Shown: one piece after another, positions 1-7,048 of the stretch
Numbering within the stretch: the first letter of the stretch is position 1
Layout: every line of letters starts with the position of its first letter
Source of the DNA: Bacteroidales bacterium UBA4459
GTDB lineage: Bacteria; Bacteroidota; Bacteroidia; Bacteroidales; F082
DNA: 10,190 bases
Reading direction: 5' to 3'
Assembly (NCBI GenBank): GCA_002389465.1
Contig: DGOT01000239.1
Coordinates: 1 to 10,190, forward strand
Position numbers and translations under genes: made by a program
The notes under the pieces: model-generated
Told to the model about the DNA's origin: nothing
Databases searched by the model: none
Seen by the model: the letters and a program-made list of their open reading frames with translations, nothing else

Positions 1-396
1 GTAAAACAACTTTTCGGTAACGGTTGGGTACTGACAGGCAATGCCAGCGAGTTTCTGGACCCGGTATTCTCTTCAGGTGTCACTTTTGCTATGGAATCGG
101 GATGGAAAGCAGGTTTGTTAGCAGCCCGGCAGGTAAAAGGAGAAATGGTAAATTGGGAAAAAGAATATGTAGATCACATCATGCAAGGGGTGGAAACATT
201 CCGTACGTATGTGAACGCATGGTACGATGATACGCTGCAGGCTATCTTTTTTGCCGACACGATAAGCCCGAAAATTAAAGCTCAGGTTTGCTCCGTATTG
301 GCCGGTTACGTTTGGGATAAAAGTAATCCGTTTGTCCGTAATCACCACAAAACGATTTATACATTGGCCGACATGCTAAAAGAAGGGAAAGTGTGA
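1..396 (+). CDS. FAD-dependent halogenase-like oxidoreductase, C-terminal part (5' truncated)
   Basis: The frame is open from the first base and ends with TGA at 394-396, so only the last 131 residues are present. Near residues 13-34 it reads GNASEFLDPVFSSGVTFAME. This matches the G(D/N)A-x-F-x-DP-x-FSSGV signature of the tryptophan-halogenase/geranylgeranyl-reductase group of flavoproteins, where the segment contacts FAD and closes the active-site tunnel. The rest is helical and Trp/Tyr-rich, as in the C-terminal domain of that group. The usual GDA is GNA here, a variant in the flavin-contacting turn. Enzymes of this kind occur in aryl-polyene and flexirubin loci, where chlorination or another ring oxidation of the aryl head is plausible. 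The N-terminal GxGxxG and the halogenase WxWxIP motif lie outside the window, so halogenase cannot be told from other flavin monooxygenases. The next gene starts 59 bases downstream behind its own promoter-like element. Confidence 0.8.
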   Translation, partial: VKQLFGNGWVLTGNASEFLDPVFSSGVTFAMESGWKAGLLAARQVKGEMVNWEKEYVDHIMQGVETFRTYVNAWYDDTLQAIFFADTISPKIKAQVCSVLAGYVWDKSNPFVRNHHKTIYTLADMLKEGKV

Positions 397-426
397 TTCT
401 ATCCGTTTTCAGAAACGAATAAGCGT

Positions 427-434
427 TAAATTTG
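427..434 (+). promoter_or_regulatory. Bacteroidota-type -7 promoter element before the ligase gene
   Basis: TAAATTTG is an exact match to TAnnTTTG, the -7 element of the main Bacteroidota sigma factor. A degenerate -33-like TTTT sits at 406-409, 17 bases upstream. Transcription would start near 440, leaving about 15 bases of A-rich leader before the ATG at 456. The element overlaps a TTG at 432-434 that is in frame with the ligase, which argues against that TTG as a start codon. Confidence 0.5.
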
Positions 435-455
435 CGATCAATTAAAAATGGGCTT

Positions 456-1757
456 ATGCATATACCCGATATAGAAACCAAACCGCTAACGGAAATTAAA
501 AAGTACCAGGAAGAAAAACTGGCGGTACTCTTAAACTACCTCAACTTACATTCAAAATATTACCAGGAGCTTTTTCACAAGAACCATATCGATATAAGAC
601 AGGTAAAAACGCTGGAAGATCTGGCTAGAATCCCGGTAACCGTAAAAGATGAACTGCAAAAACGAACAGACGATTTTTTGTGCGTACCAAAAAATAGAAT
701 TGTTGACTTTATCACTACTTCGGGTACCATGGGGGAGCCGGTTACTTTTGCCATGACCGACAATGACCTCGACCGGCTGGCTTACAACGAATATATTTCG
801 TTCTCCTGTGCCAACACAACATCTAACGATATTTTCCAGCTGATGGTGACACTCGATAAGCGATTCATGGCCGGGATGGCCTATTTTCTGGGCTTACGCA
901 AACTTGGCGCAGGCGTTGTCCGTATCGGGCCCGGATTGCAGGAGTTACAATTTGAATCCATTCGACGTTTCTCCCCTACCGGACTGGTAACAGTACCTTC
1001 GTTCATTCCGAAACTAATCGATTATGCCGAAAAGAATGATATCGACTATAAAAATTCATCGGTAAAAAAAGCCGTGTGTATTGGCGAAGCGATCCGAAAT
1101 CCCGATTTTACACTCAACACCCTCGGAAAACGTATTGCCGACAAATGGGACATCAAATTATATTCCACTTATGCCTCCACGGAAATGGGCACAGCGTTCA
1201 CCGAATGTGAAGCGGGAAAAGGAGGCCATCATCATCCGGAAATGATTATCGTAGAATTCCTCGACGAGAATGACCAGCCCGTTAAGGACAATGAACCCGG
1301 TGAAGTTACGATTACGACCCTGGGCGTAGAAGGCATGCCCCTATTACGCTTCAAAACAGGGGATATCTGCTTTCATCATACTGAACCATGCTCGTGCGGC
1401 AGAACCACGATGCGGCTGGGGCCCGTAATCGGCAGGAAGCAGCAAATGATCAAATTCAAGGGAACAACACTTTATCCACCAGCTATTTACGATGCACTAA
1501 ATGAAATCGAATGGATCGAAAACTACATTGTGGAAGTCTCCACGAACAATTTGGGAACTGATGAACTACTGGTAAAAATCGGCTGTAACAAACGCTATTT
1601 CAATGCGGAAAAGATCATTAAAGATCATTTCAGGGCAAAACTGCGCGTGGCACCTGAAGTAGCTTTCTTTGAACCAATCGAAATTTATCATTGGCAGATG
1701 CCGGCCAAAAACAGAAAACCTCTTATTTTTGCGGATAATAGAAAAGTCGAAAATTAA
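456..1757 (+). CDS. PaaK-like acyl/aryl-CoA (or ACP) ligase, AMP-forming
   Basis: This 433-residue protein has the length and layout of the phenylacetate-CoA ligase branch of the ANL adenylating enzymes, which activate a carboxylic acid with ATP and pass it to CoA or a carrier protein. It has a phosphate-binding loop TTSGTMGEP (residues 87-95), a YASTEMG motif that binds adenine and the acyl adenylate (239-245), a TGD (301-303), and a family-typical EPCSCGRT segment (310-317). A KFKGTTLYPPAIYDAL segment (333-348) follows, then a C-terminal lid with the PAKNRKP lysine region (416-422). In this locus it may activate an aromatic starter such as a hydroxycinnamic acid, or a fatty acid for the resorcinol half; the sequence does not decide. 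The ATG at 456 is preferred over the in-frame TTG at 432 because the TTG lies in a promoter-like element. DUF2141 follows after 5 bases, so the two are probably cotranscribed. Confidence 0.88.
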   Translation: MHIPDIETKPLTEIKKYQEEKLAVLLNYLNLHSKYYQELFHKNHIDIRQVKTLEDLARIPVTVKDELQKRTDDFLCVPKNRIVDFITTSGTMGEPVTFAMTDNDLDRLAYNEYISFSCANTTSNDIFQLMVTLDKRFMAGMAYFLGLRKLGAGVVRIGPGLQELQFESIRRFSPTGLVTVPSFIPKLIDYAEKNDIDYKNSSVKKAVCIGEAIRNPDFTLNTLGKRIADKWDIKLYSTYASTEMGTAFTECEAGKGGHHHPEMIIVEFLDENDQPVKDNEPGEVTITTLGVEGMPLLRFKTGDICFHHTEPCSCGRTTMRLGPVIGRKQQMIKFKGTTLYPPAIYDALNEIEWIENYIVEVSTNNLGTDELLVKIGCNKRYFNAEKIIKDHFRAKLRVAPEVAFFEPIEIYHWQMPAKNRKPLIFADNRKVEN

Positions 1758-1762
1758 ATCAG

Positions 1763-2200
1763 GTGATAAAAAATCTTTCTTTTTTAATACTGCTTGGTAT
1801 GGTTCATCTGGCAGGTTTCAGTCAGTTATCTGAATTAACGGTCGTGATCACCGGCAATGAAAATACACGGGGCAAAATACGTATCGGCGTATTCTCCAAT
1901 GCTGACGACTTCAAGTCAAAAACCAACCCTGTTGATTCGGCTTCTGTTGCACTTAATCAAGGACGTGTTTCTTATACTTTTCATAAGCTTCCGGCAAGCA
2001 CATATGCCATAGCTGTTTATCATGATGAAAACAACGATAGCACGTTAAATAAAAGGCAGATGGGCATCCCTGTTGAAGGAATCGGATTTTCAAATTATAC
2101 AGAATTCAAACACAAACCACCTAATTTTGACGAAGTGGCTTTTGAGCTTGGAAACGAAGATCTCACGCTGGAGATCCCGCTTTTTTATAAGAAAAAGTAA
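1763..2200 (+). CDS. Secreted DUF2141 domain protein
   Basis: This 145-residue protein starts with GTG. It has a clear signal peptide: a Lys near the start, a hydrophobic stretch at residues 5-19, and probable cleavage after GFSQ (about residue 21). The mature part matches DUF2141, a small beta-rich domain common in Bacteroidota. Diagnostic stretches are the G-K-I-R-I-G-V-F strand (about residues 38-45), YAIAVYHDENND (about 83-94) and GIPVEGIGFSN (about 101-111), near the usual spacing. The acidic DENND loop might bind a cation. No biochemical function is established for the family, so its job here (periplasmic or outer-membrane handling of the lipid product, for example) is inference from position only. 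It lies 5 bases after the ligase stop. A promoter-like element before darA follows it. Confidence 0.87.
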   Translation: MIKNLSFLILLGMVHLAGFSQLSELTVVITGNENTRGKIRIGVFSNADDFKSKTNPVDSASVALNQGRVSYTFHKLPASTYAIAVYHDENNDSTLNKRQMGIPVEGIGFSNYTEFKHKPPNFDEVAFELGNEDLTLEIPLFYKKK

Positions 2201-2236
2201 GCGGATAAACCAGTGATCAAATTCCAATTTAATTCC

Positions 2237-2244
2237 TATTTTTG
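2237..2244 (+). promoter_or_regulatory. Bacteroidota-type -7 promoter element before darA
   Basis: TATTTTTG matches TAnnTTTG exactly and lies in the 64-base gap between DUF2141 and darA. Transcription would start about 7 bases downstream, giving a leader of roughly 15 bases before the GTG at 2265. No convincing -33 TTTG is seen at the expected spacing, so this may be a weak or internal promoter. Confidence 0.45.
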
Positions 2245-2264
2245 ACCAACCTAAAAACGAACAA

Positions 2265-3185
2265 GTGAAAAAAGTACTCATTGTTACCTATTCACAATCG
2301 GGACAATTAAATGAAATCGTTGATAATATTATACAAGCGCTTCAAAAAGACAGTCTTGTACATATCTATTACGAGAAGCTTCTCCCCGATCCGGAGTTTC
2401 CGTTCCCCTGGACAGATATCAGCTTCTGGGATGCCATGCCCGAGTCGGTAAAAATGATTCCGGCAAACATACGCCCCGTTGCATTCAATCCCTCCGAAAA
2501 ATACGACCTCATAATTCTGGGTTATCCCATTTGGTTTCTGAGCCCACCCGTACCGTTGACTACCTTTTTAAAATCGGAGAAAGCCCGGAAAGTGATGAAA
2601 GACACACCTGTGGTAACGGTTATCGGTGCCCGTAACATGTGGGTAAGCGCCCAGGAAGAAATAAAAAAGATGATTTTGGAAAACGGTGGAAAGCTTGCAG
2701 GCAACATCGCTCTGCACGACCGTAACCAGAACCTCCTGAGTGTTGTCACTATCATTTACTGGATGATGACAGCAAAAAAAGACAGATATCTCGGTATCTT
2801 CCCGAAACCGGGCATCTCGGATAAAGACATCCTGAATGCCAGACAATTCGGTAAACCAGTTCACGAAGCATTAATGTCTAATAATTATACGGATCTTCAG
2901 CAAAAACTGATTGACCTTGGAGCGACAGATTTATCATTTGACGTTGTAGCCGCTGAAACGAGAGCCAAAAAGATCTTCCATGTATGGGCCGGCTTTATCA
3001 GAAAAAAAGGAGGACCGGGTGCCAGAGAGCGGATAGGCCGTTTGAAAATGTTCAAATGGTATTTATTGTTTGTTATCTTTGCCGTTTCGCCTTTGGCTTC
3101 GCTGGTTTTTTATCTGACATATCCGTTATTTTTTATCAAGATCAGAAAAAACCTGACGTATTACAAAGGGGTGGCCCTCAGATAA
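2265..3185 (+). CDS. darA: DarA, flavodoxin-like dialkylresorcinol aromatase
   Basis: This 306-residue protein opens with a flavodoxin fold: strand KKVLIVTYSQSGQ (residues 2-14) with the FMN-phosphate loop TYSQSGQ, then YDLIILGYPIWFLSPPVP (80-97) and GARNMW (121-126), both typical flavin-contacting loops. Length and architecture fit DarA of dialkylresorcinol operons. In the dar pathway DarB makes a 2,5-dialkylcyclohexane-1,3-dione and DarA oxidises it to the aromatic resorcinol, which fits a flavin enzyme. Residues about 265-291 form a strongly hydrophobic, proline-interrupted segment flanked by basic residues, so the C-terminus probably anchors the protein in the inner membrane, where its lipophilic substrate would be. 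GTG at 2265 is the start because it is the first codon after the promoter-like element and encodes the start of the first beta strand. darB follows after 12 bases. Confidence 0.87.
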   Translation: MKKVLIVTYSQSGQLNEIVDNIIQALQKDSLVHIYYEKLLPDPEFPFPWTDISFWDAMPESVKMIPANIRPVAFNPSEKYDLIILGYPIWFLSPPVPLTTFLKSEKARKVMKDTPVVTVIGARNMWVSAQEEIKKMILENGGKLAGNIALHDRNQNLLSVVTIIYWMMTAKKDRYLGIFPKPGISDKDILNARQFGKPVHEALMSNNYTDLQQKLIDLGATDLSFDVVAAETRAKKIFHVWAGFIRKKGGPGARERIGRLKMFKWYLLFVIFAVSPLASLVFYLTYPLFFIKIRKNLTYYKGVALR

Positions 3186-3197
3186 ACTGTATGATAA

Positions 3198-4337
3198 ATG
3201 AACGAAGTTTATATCAACAAAATATCAAAGTTTTTACCTAACAAACCGGTTTCTAATGATGAGATGGAGGAACGGTTAGGATTGATCGACGGGAATGAAT
3301 CGATCAACAGAGGACTGATTTTGCGCAGCAATCAGATCAAGACAAGACACTACGCGCTTGATGAAAATGGCCAGCCTACACACACTAACATGCAACTCGC
3401 AGCCCTAGCTGTTAAAAAACTTTTCGACGATACATTTACCCTCAATGATGTGGAACTGCTAACGGCAGGCACTTCTTCTCCCGATGCCATACAGCCCTCC
3501 CATGCCCTTATGCTTCACGGTGAACTTGGAGGTGAAAACAATATGGAAGTCATGTCGGCACACGGTACATGCAACGCGGCCATTTTATCGCTCAAATATG
3601 CATATATGTCCATCAAATCAGAGCAGACGGCCAATGCTGTTTGTGTTGGATCCGAAACCTTTGGCCCGTGGATGCATGCCCGGAATTTCGAAGCGGAGAT
3701 CGACAAAAGGAAAGAACTCGAGAAAAACCCTTACATCGCTTTTGAAAAAGATTTCCTGAGGTGGATGTTATCTGATGGTGCTTCAGCTTTAAAACTGGAA
3801 GACAAACCTAATGAGGAAAGCCTCTCATTGAGAATTGACTGGATTGAAGTGACCTCTTTTGCCCACGAGTTGGAAACCTGTATGTATGCCGGTGGTGAAA
3901 AAGATGAAGCCGGGACACTGAAAGGATGGAAAGAAATGAGTGAACAGGAACGGGAAGAGTTTTCTGTTTTCAGCCTGAAACAAGATGCCCGCCTGCTGCA
4001 AAATAATATTGTTGAACGAGGTGGATTATTTCTACAGAAGGTGGTCAAAAAACACAAACTAATAATCTCTGAAATAGATTATTTCCTCCCGCATTTGTCT
4101 TCCATGTTTTTCAAAAAGAAGATTTACGACCAACTGAAAAAACTCGGCATGGAAATACCTTACGGCAAATGGTTTTACAACCTTCCGAAGGTAGGAAACA
4201 TTGGAGCGGCCTCGGCTTTCTTTATGATGGAAGAACTTTTTAATACATCCGGTCTAAAAAAAGGACAAAAGATACTGGTGATGATTCCCGAAAGCGCCCG
4301 CTTTTCCTATTCGTTCGTCCACCTAACAGTGGTTTAA
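3198..4337 (+). CDS. darB: DarB, ketosynthase III-type cyclohexanedione-forming enzyme
   Basis: This 379-residue thiolase-fold protein is related to FabH. The KAS III triad is visible: Cys125 in the nucleophile-elbow context HGTCNAA, His299 in FLPHLS, and Asn334 in VGNIGAASA, which also serves as the GNxGAAS oxyanion and CoA-contact motif. DarB enzymes condense a beta-ketoacyl thioester with an alpha,beta-unsaturated acyl thioester head to head, giving a 1,3-cyclohexanedione. A charged insertion at about residues 165-185 and a second at 232-256 differ from housekeeping FabH and resemble the DarB subgroup. Its position 12 bases after darA is the usual dar pairing. The DarC-type acyl carrier protein often found with them is not adjacent here. 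A second promoter region follows in the 75-base gap downstream. Confidence 0.9.
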   Translation: MNEVYINKISKFLPNKPVSNDEMEERLGLIDGNESINRGLILRSNQIKTRHYALDENGQPTHTNMQLAALAVKKLFDDTFTLNDVELLTAGTSSPDAIQPSHALMLHGELGGENNMEVMSAHGTCNAAILSLKYAYMSIKSEQTANAVCVGSETFGPWMHARNFEAEIDKRKELEKNPYIAFEKDFLRWMLSDGASALKLEDKPNEESLSLRIDWIEVTSFAHELETCMYAGGEKDEAGTLKGWKEMSEQEREEFSVFSLKQDARLLQNNIVERGGLFLQKVVKKHKLIISEIDYFLPHLSSMFFKKKIYDQLKKLGMEIPYGKWFYNLPKVGNIGAASAFFMMEELFNTSGLKKGQKILVMIPESARFSYSFVHLTVV

Positions 4338-4368
4338 CGAATAATACAAAATCTTCGGCAGCTAGACC

Positions 4369-4384
4369 TAAATTTGTATTTTTG
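4369..4384 (+). promoter_or_regulatory. Two back-to-back -7 elements before the hotdog gene
   Basis: TAAATTTG (4369-4376) is followed with no gap by TATTTTTG (4377-4384). Both match TAnnTTTG exactly. A -33-like TTCG at 4354-4357 is 19 bases from the second element, the usual Bacteroidota spacing. Transcription would start near 4384 or 4391. An AGGA at 4397-4400 could serve as a distant ribosome site for the ATG at 4413. This is the best promoter candidate in the window and probably drives the five-gene unit ending at 8344. Confidence 0.6.
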
Positions 4385-4412
4385 GCATTCATTAACAGGA
4401 AACAAATAGTAT

Positions 4413-4832
4413 ATGCTGGCAGGTAAATCGGAAGTAGAACAAATGATCCCTCAAAAATCACCCATGGCCATGGTGGACGGGTTAATTACCAACAACCAGA
4501 ATGCAACTGTTTCGCAACTTGTAATCGATAAACAAAATATCTTTTGCAAAGACGGTTTTTTCAGGGAACCCGGATTGATTGAGAATATAGCCCAGACAAC
4601 AGCTTTAAGAGCCGGATATATAGCTAAACTAAATAATGACAAGCCCGCGTTGGGGTATATAGGAGCTGTTAAGAAGATGAAGATCTATGTGTTGCCGAAA
4701 GATACAGATACGCTGCGAACCAGAATATCCGTTCAGTATGAACTATTGAATGCCACCATTATCAGAGGCGAGATTTTTGTAGGCACAGAGTTGATGGCAG
4801 AAGGCGAAATAACCATATTCAAACAAGACTAA
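4413..4832 (+). CDS. Hotdog-fold FabZ/ApeI-like 3-hydroxyacyl-ACP dehydratase homologue lacking histidine
   Basis: This 139-residue single hotdog domain has the FabZ-type opening IPQKSPMAMVDG (residues 12-23), where FabZ has PHRYPFLLVD. Its central-helix segment EPGLIENIAQT (52-62) corresponds to the PGV-x3-EA-x-AQ region of FabZ, with Glu57 at the position of the FabZ catalytic Glu. The HFPG motif carrying the catalytic His is replaced by DGFFRE (47-52), and the PH of the opening motif is PQ. No histidine occurs anywhere in the protein. Aryl-polyene dehydratases of the ApeI type also diverge from FabZ here, so it most likely belongs to that pigment-associated branch. It may act on the polyene intermediate by another mechanism, or support a catalytic partner. 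The start is the first ATG after the tandem promoter. The next gene begins 12 bases later. Confidence 0.72.
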   Translation: MLAGKSEVEQMIPQKSPMAMVDGLITNNQNATVSQLVIDKQNIFCKDGFFREPGLIENIAQTTALRAGYIAKLNNDKPALGYIGAVKKMKIYVLPKDTDTLRTRISVQYELLNATIIRGEIFVGTELMAEGEITIFKQD

Positions 4833-4844
4833 GTATTTGATCTG

Positions 4845-5273
4845 ATGAAAGCTAAAGAAGTACCTCAGGATGATGCCGACATGATGCGGGGAAAGTGGAA
4901 AGATCCCATTTACACATTGGACGAAGATGGAAATTATACTACGTCTTATAGCCTGGGATGGGAAGTAAAAAACGCCGTGATGCAACAAGCCTGGGATAAC
5001 ATCAACGAAAAGGTAGAGGAGACCAAAAGGAAGGTCATCAACGGTAAGTTGAGCCCTGTTGCTTACTATATGGAAAAGAATATTATGGATGTTTCCTTGC
5101 TGGCAAAATATATGGGTTTATGGCGGTGGACGGTTAAAAAGCATTTGAAACCAAAGCATTTTAATAAGTTGCCGCAGGAAATCATTGAGCAATATGCCGA
5201 CATTTTCAACATTGCGCCTGAGTTGCTCACAAGCATTGAGGCATTAAAAACAACGGAAAACGACAAGGAATGA
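4845..5273 (+). CDS. Uncharacterised protein with a helix-turn-helix-like C-terminus
   Basis: I do not recognise this 142-residue protein by family. The N-terminal half is hydrophilic and Asp/Lys/Trp-rich (KWKDPIYTLDEDGNY at 17-31), with a charged helix at about 48-66. Residues about 69-132 are all-helical in appearance. MDVSLLAKYMGLWRWTVKKHLKP (81-103) resembles the two helices of a Cro/XRE-type helix-turn-helix, and EIIEQYADIFNIAPELL (112-128) resembles the packing helices that follow in such domains. It has no signal peptide or membrane segment, so it should be cytoplasmic. It lies inside the biosynthetic unit: 12 bases after the hotdog gene, and its stop overlaps the next start (ATGA, 4-nt overlap), which suggests translational coupling. 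It could be a local regulator, or a protein whose HTH-like fold serves protein contacts. DNA binding is an inference. Confidence 0.75.
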   Translation: MKAKEVPQDDADMMRGKWKDPIYTLDEDGNYTTSYSLGWEVKNAVMQQAWDNINEKVEETKRKVINGKLSPVAYYMEKNIMDVSLLAKYMGLWRWTVKKHLKPKHFNKLPQEIIEQYADIFNIAPELLTSIEALKTTENDKE

Positions 5274-6280
5274 ATTCCGAAATAAACTTTGAACACAGGC
5301 AGGCAGCGCACTGCGAAAACGGAGTGGTTTCTAACCTTCTCAGGTTTTACGGGGTTGAATTGAGCGAACCAATGGTCTTTGGCATCGGTTCCGGACTTTT
5401 TTTCTCGCACATGCCATTTTTAAAAGTGGATGGTATTCCGGTAACTTCGTTCAGGCCACTACCGGGTATAATATTCAGCAGAATAGCCAAACGTCTGCAC
5501 ATTCATTTTGCCCGCAAGAAATATCGGAGAAGTCCGAAAAAAGCTATGGAAGAGCTCGATAAAAATCTGGCTAAAGGTATCCCGACAGGTATGCTGGTAG
5601 GCGTATATCACCTCTCCTATTTTCCTGAGCCTTACCGTTTCCATTTTAACGCCCACAATATTATTGTTTACGGAGAAGAAAACAGTACGTACAAGATCAG
5701 CGACCCGATTATGGAAAACGTTTCGGAACTCAGCTATAAAGAACTGATGCGCGTACGTTATGCCAAAGGCGTTTTTGCCCCGAAAGGACATATGTACTGG
5801 GTGGATAAAGCGCCAGGTGCAATTGATCTGAAAGCTGCCATCCAAAAAGGCATCACTCAAACGTGCAAACACATGCTGACCATCCCCGTTCCTCTTTTCG
5901 GCGTGAAAGGAATCAGGTATATGTCGAAACAGGTGCGTAATTATCCGCGCAAACTGGGTCCAAGAAAAGCTGCACTTTTCACAGGTCAGATTGTGAGGGC
6001 GCAGGAAGAGATCGGTACCGGAGGTGCCGGATTCAGATATATGTATGCTGCTTTTCTGCAGGAAGCAGCCAAAGTAACCGACAACGACAAACTCAGGGAA
6101 CTTTCGTTTAACATGACAGCTATTGGCGATATGTGGCGCGAATTTGCCACCATTACAGGGCGTATTATTAAAAACCGTAACAAAGGGGATGAAAACTACG
6201 ACCGGGCAGCTGATATGCTGCTGAAAATAGCCGGTGAGGAAGAGAAATTTTATCAAAAACTACTGAAAAGCATTCAATAA
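5270..6280 (+). CDS. BtrH N-terminal-domain acyltransferase-like protein
   Basis: This 336-residue protein belongs to the BtrH_N type, named for the butirosin enzyme BtrH, which moves an acyl group from an acyl carrier protein onto an aminoglycoside. The papain-like triad is visible: Cys15 in AAHCENGVVSN, His129 in FNAHNIIVYG, and Asp145 in KISDP. The helical C-terminal part (about 185-336, ending in EEEKFYQKLLKS) resembles the DUF4872 domain that usually follows BtrH_N. There is no signal peptide or obvious membrane span. ACP-to-acceptor transfer is the family chemistry. In a locus carrying dialkylresorcinol genes, a natural acceptor would be the resorcinol hydroxyl, making this a candidate for the flexirubin ester bond. 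That role is inferred. The gene overlaps its upstream neighbour by 4 bases and its stop overlaps the ABC ATPase start by 1 base, so these three are tightly coupled. Confidence 0.82.
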   Translation: MNSEINFEHRQAAHCENGVVSNLLRFYGVELSEPMVFGIGSGLFFSHMPFLKVDGIPVTSFRPLPGIIFSRIAKRLHIHFARKKYRRSPKKAMEELDKNLAKGIPTGMLVGVYHLSYFPEPYRFHFNAHNIIVYGEENSTYKISDPIMENVSELSYKELMRVRYAKGVFAPKGHMYWVDKAPGAIDLKAAIQKGITQTCKHMLTIPVPLFGVKGIRYMSKQVRNYPRKLGPRKAALFTGQIVRAQEEIGTGGAGFRYMYAAFLQEAAKVTDNDKLRELSFNMTAIGDMWREFATITGRIIKNRNKGDENYDRAADMLLKIAGEEEKFYQKLLKSIQ

Positions 6281-7035
6281 TGGCTTCAACCCCTATCATC
6301 GAAATACGCCAGCTCACCAAAAGGTATCATCAGTCTGATGAACCCGCTGTAAAAAAGCTGGACCTGAAGATCGGGAAAGGGGAAATTTTTGGACTTTTAG
6401 GCCCCAACGGAGCAGGAAAAACAACAACCATCTCCATCCTCTGCAGCCAGATAAATGCCGATGAAGGGGACATCTTTGTTGACGGGAAAAACCTGGCCGC
6501 CGACTCGGTACAAATTAAGAAGATCATCGGAGTTGTACCGCAGGAAATAGCTCTTTACCAAAAACTTACGGCCTATGAGAACCTCAGGTTTTTCGGTAAT
6601 ATGTACGGGTTGAAAGGTGAAGACCTTAAAGAACGCATCATGAGTCGGGCTGCAGCTTTCGGCCTTGAACAGAAGCTTCACCGGAAAGTGAACACTTTTT
6701 CAGGAGGAATGAAACGCAGGGTAAATTTGGTGGCAGGCATCCTGCACCGACCCCGCATCCTGATACTGGATGAGCCTACAGTAGGCATTGATGTGCAATC
6801 GAAGAATGTAATTATTGACTACTTAAAGCAGCTTAACGAAAAGGAAGAAACGACGATCGTATATACTTCCCATTTAATGGAAGAAGCGGAGCGGTTCTGC
6901 ACGCACATCGCAATTCTGGATATGGGTAAGATCGTAACGGAAGGAAAACCCGAAGAACTGATCAGTGGCTATCCTTCCTGCAATAACCTGGAAGACATTT
7001 TCCTGTTACTAACAGGAAGAAGTTTGCGGGATTAA
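6280..7035 (+). CDS. ABC-2 type exporter ATP-binding protein
   Basis: This 251-residue nucleotide-binding subunit is complete. It shows Walker A GPNGAGKT (41-48), Q-loop Gln88 in VVPQE, signature FSGGMKRR (140-147), Walker B LILDEP (161-166) and switch His198 in TSHLMEEAE. The length and the SGGMKRR form are typical of single-domain ABC-2 (DrrA/CcmA-like) exporters. It energises the permease encoded 13 bases downstream, presumably as a homodimeric ATPase at the inner membrane. The ATG overlaps the preceding TAA (TAATG), so it is translationally coupled to the BtrH-like gene. That linkage suggests the exported substrate is the product of this locus, but the sequence itself does not show specificity. 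Confidence 0.95.
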   Translation: MASTPIIEIRQLTKRYHQSDEPAVKKLDLKIGKGEIFGLLGPNGAGKTTTISILCSQINADEGDIFVDGKNLAADSVQIKKIIGVVPQEIALYQKLTAYENLRFFGNMYGLKGEDLKERIMSRAAAFGLEQKLHRKVNTFSGGMKRRVNLVAGILHRPRILILDEPTVGIDVQSKNVIIDYLKQLNEKEETTIVYTSHLMEEAERFCTHIAILDMGKIVTEGKPEELISGYPSCNNLEDIFLLLTGRSLRD

Positions 7036-7048
7036 AGAATAAAAAGTC

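Noticed and set aside
3484..3759. Overlapping + strand frame inside darB
   Set aside because: It lies wholly inside the well-supported ketosynthase and its product has no domain or ribosome site.
5459..6256. Long open frame of 265 codons on the minus strand opposite the BtrH-like gene
   Set aside because: The + strand frame has clear BtrH motifs and coupled neighbours. The minus-strand product is rich in His/Phe/Cys with no recognisable domain, as expected for a shadow frame.
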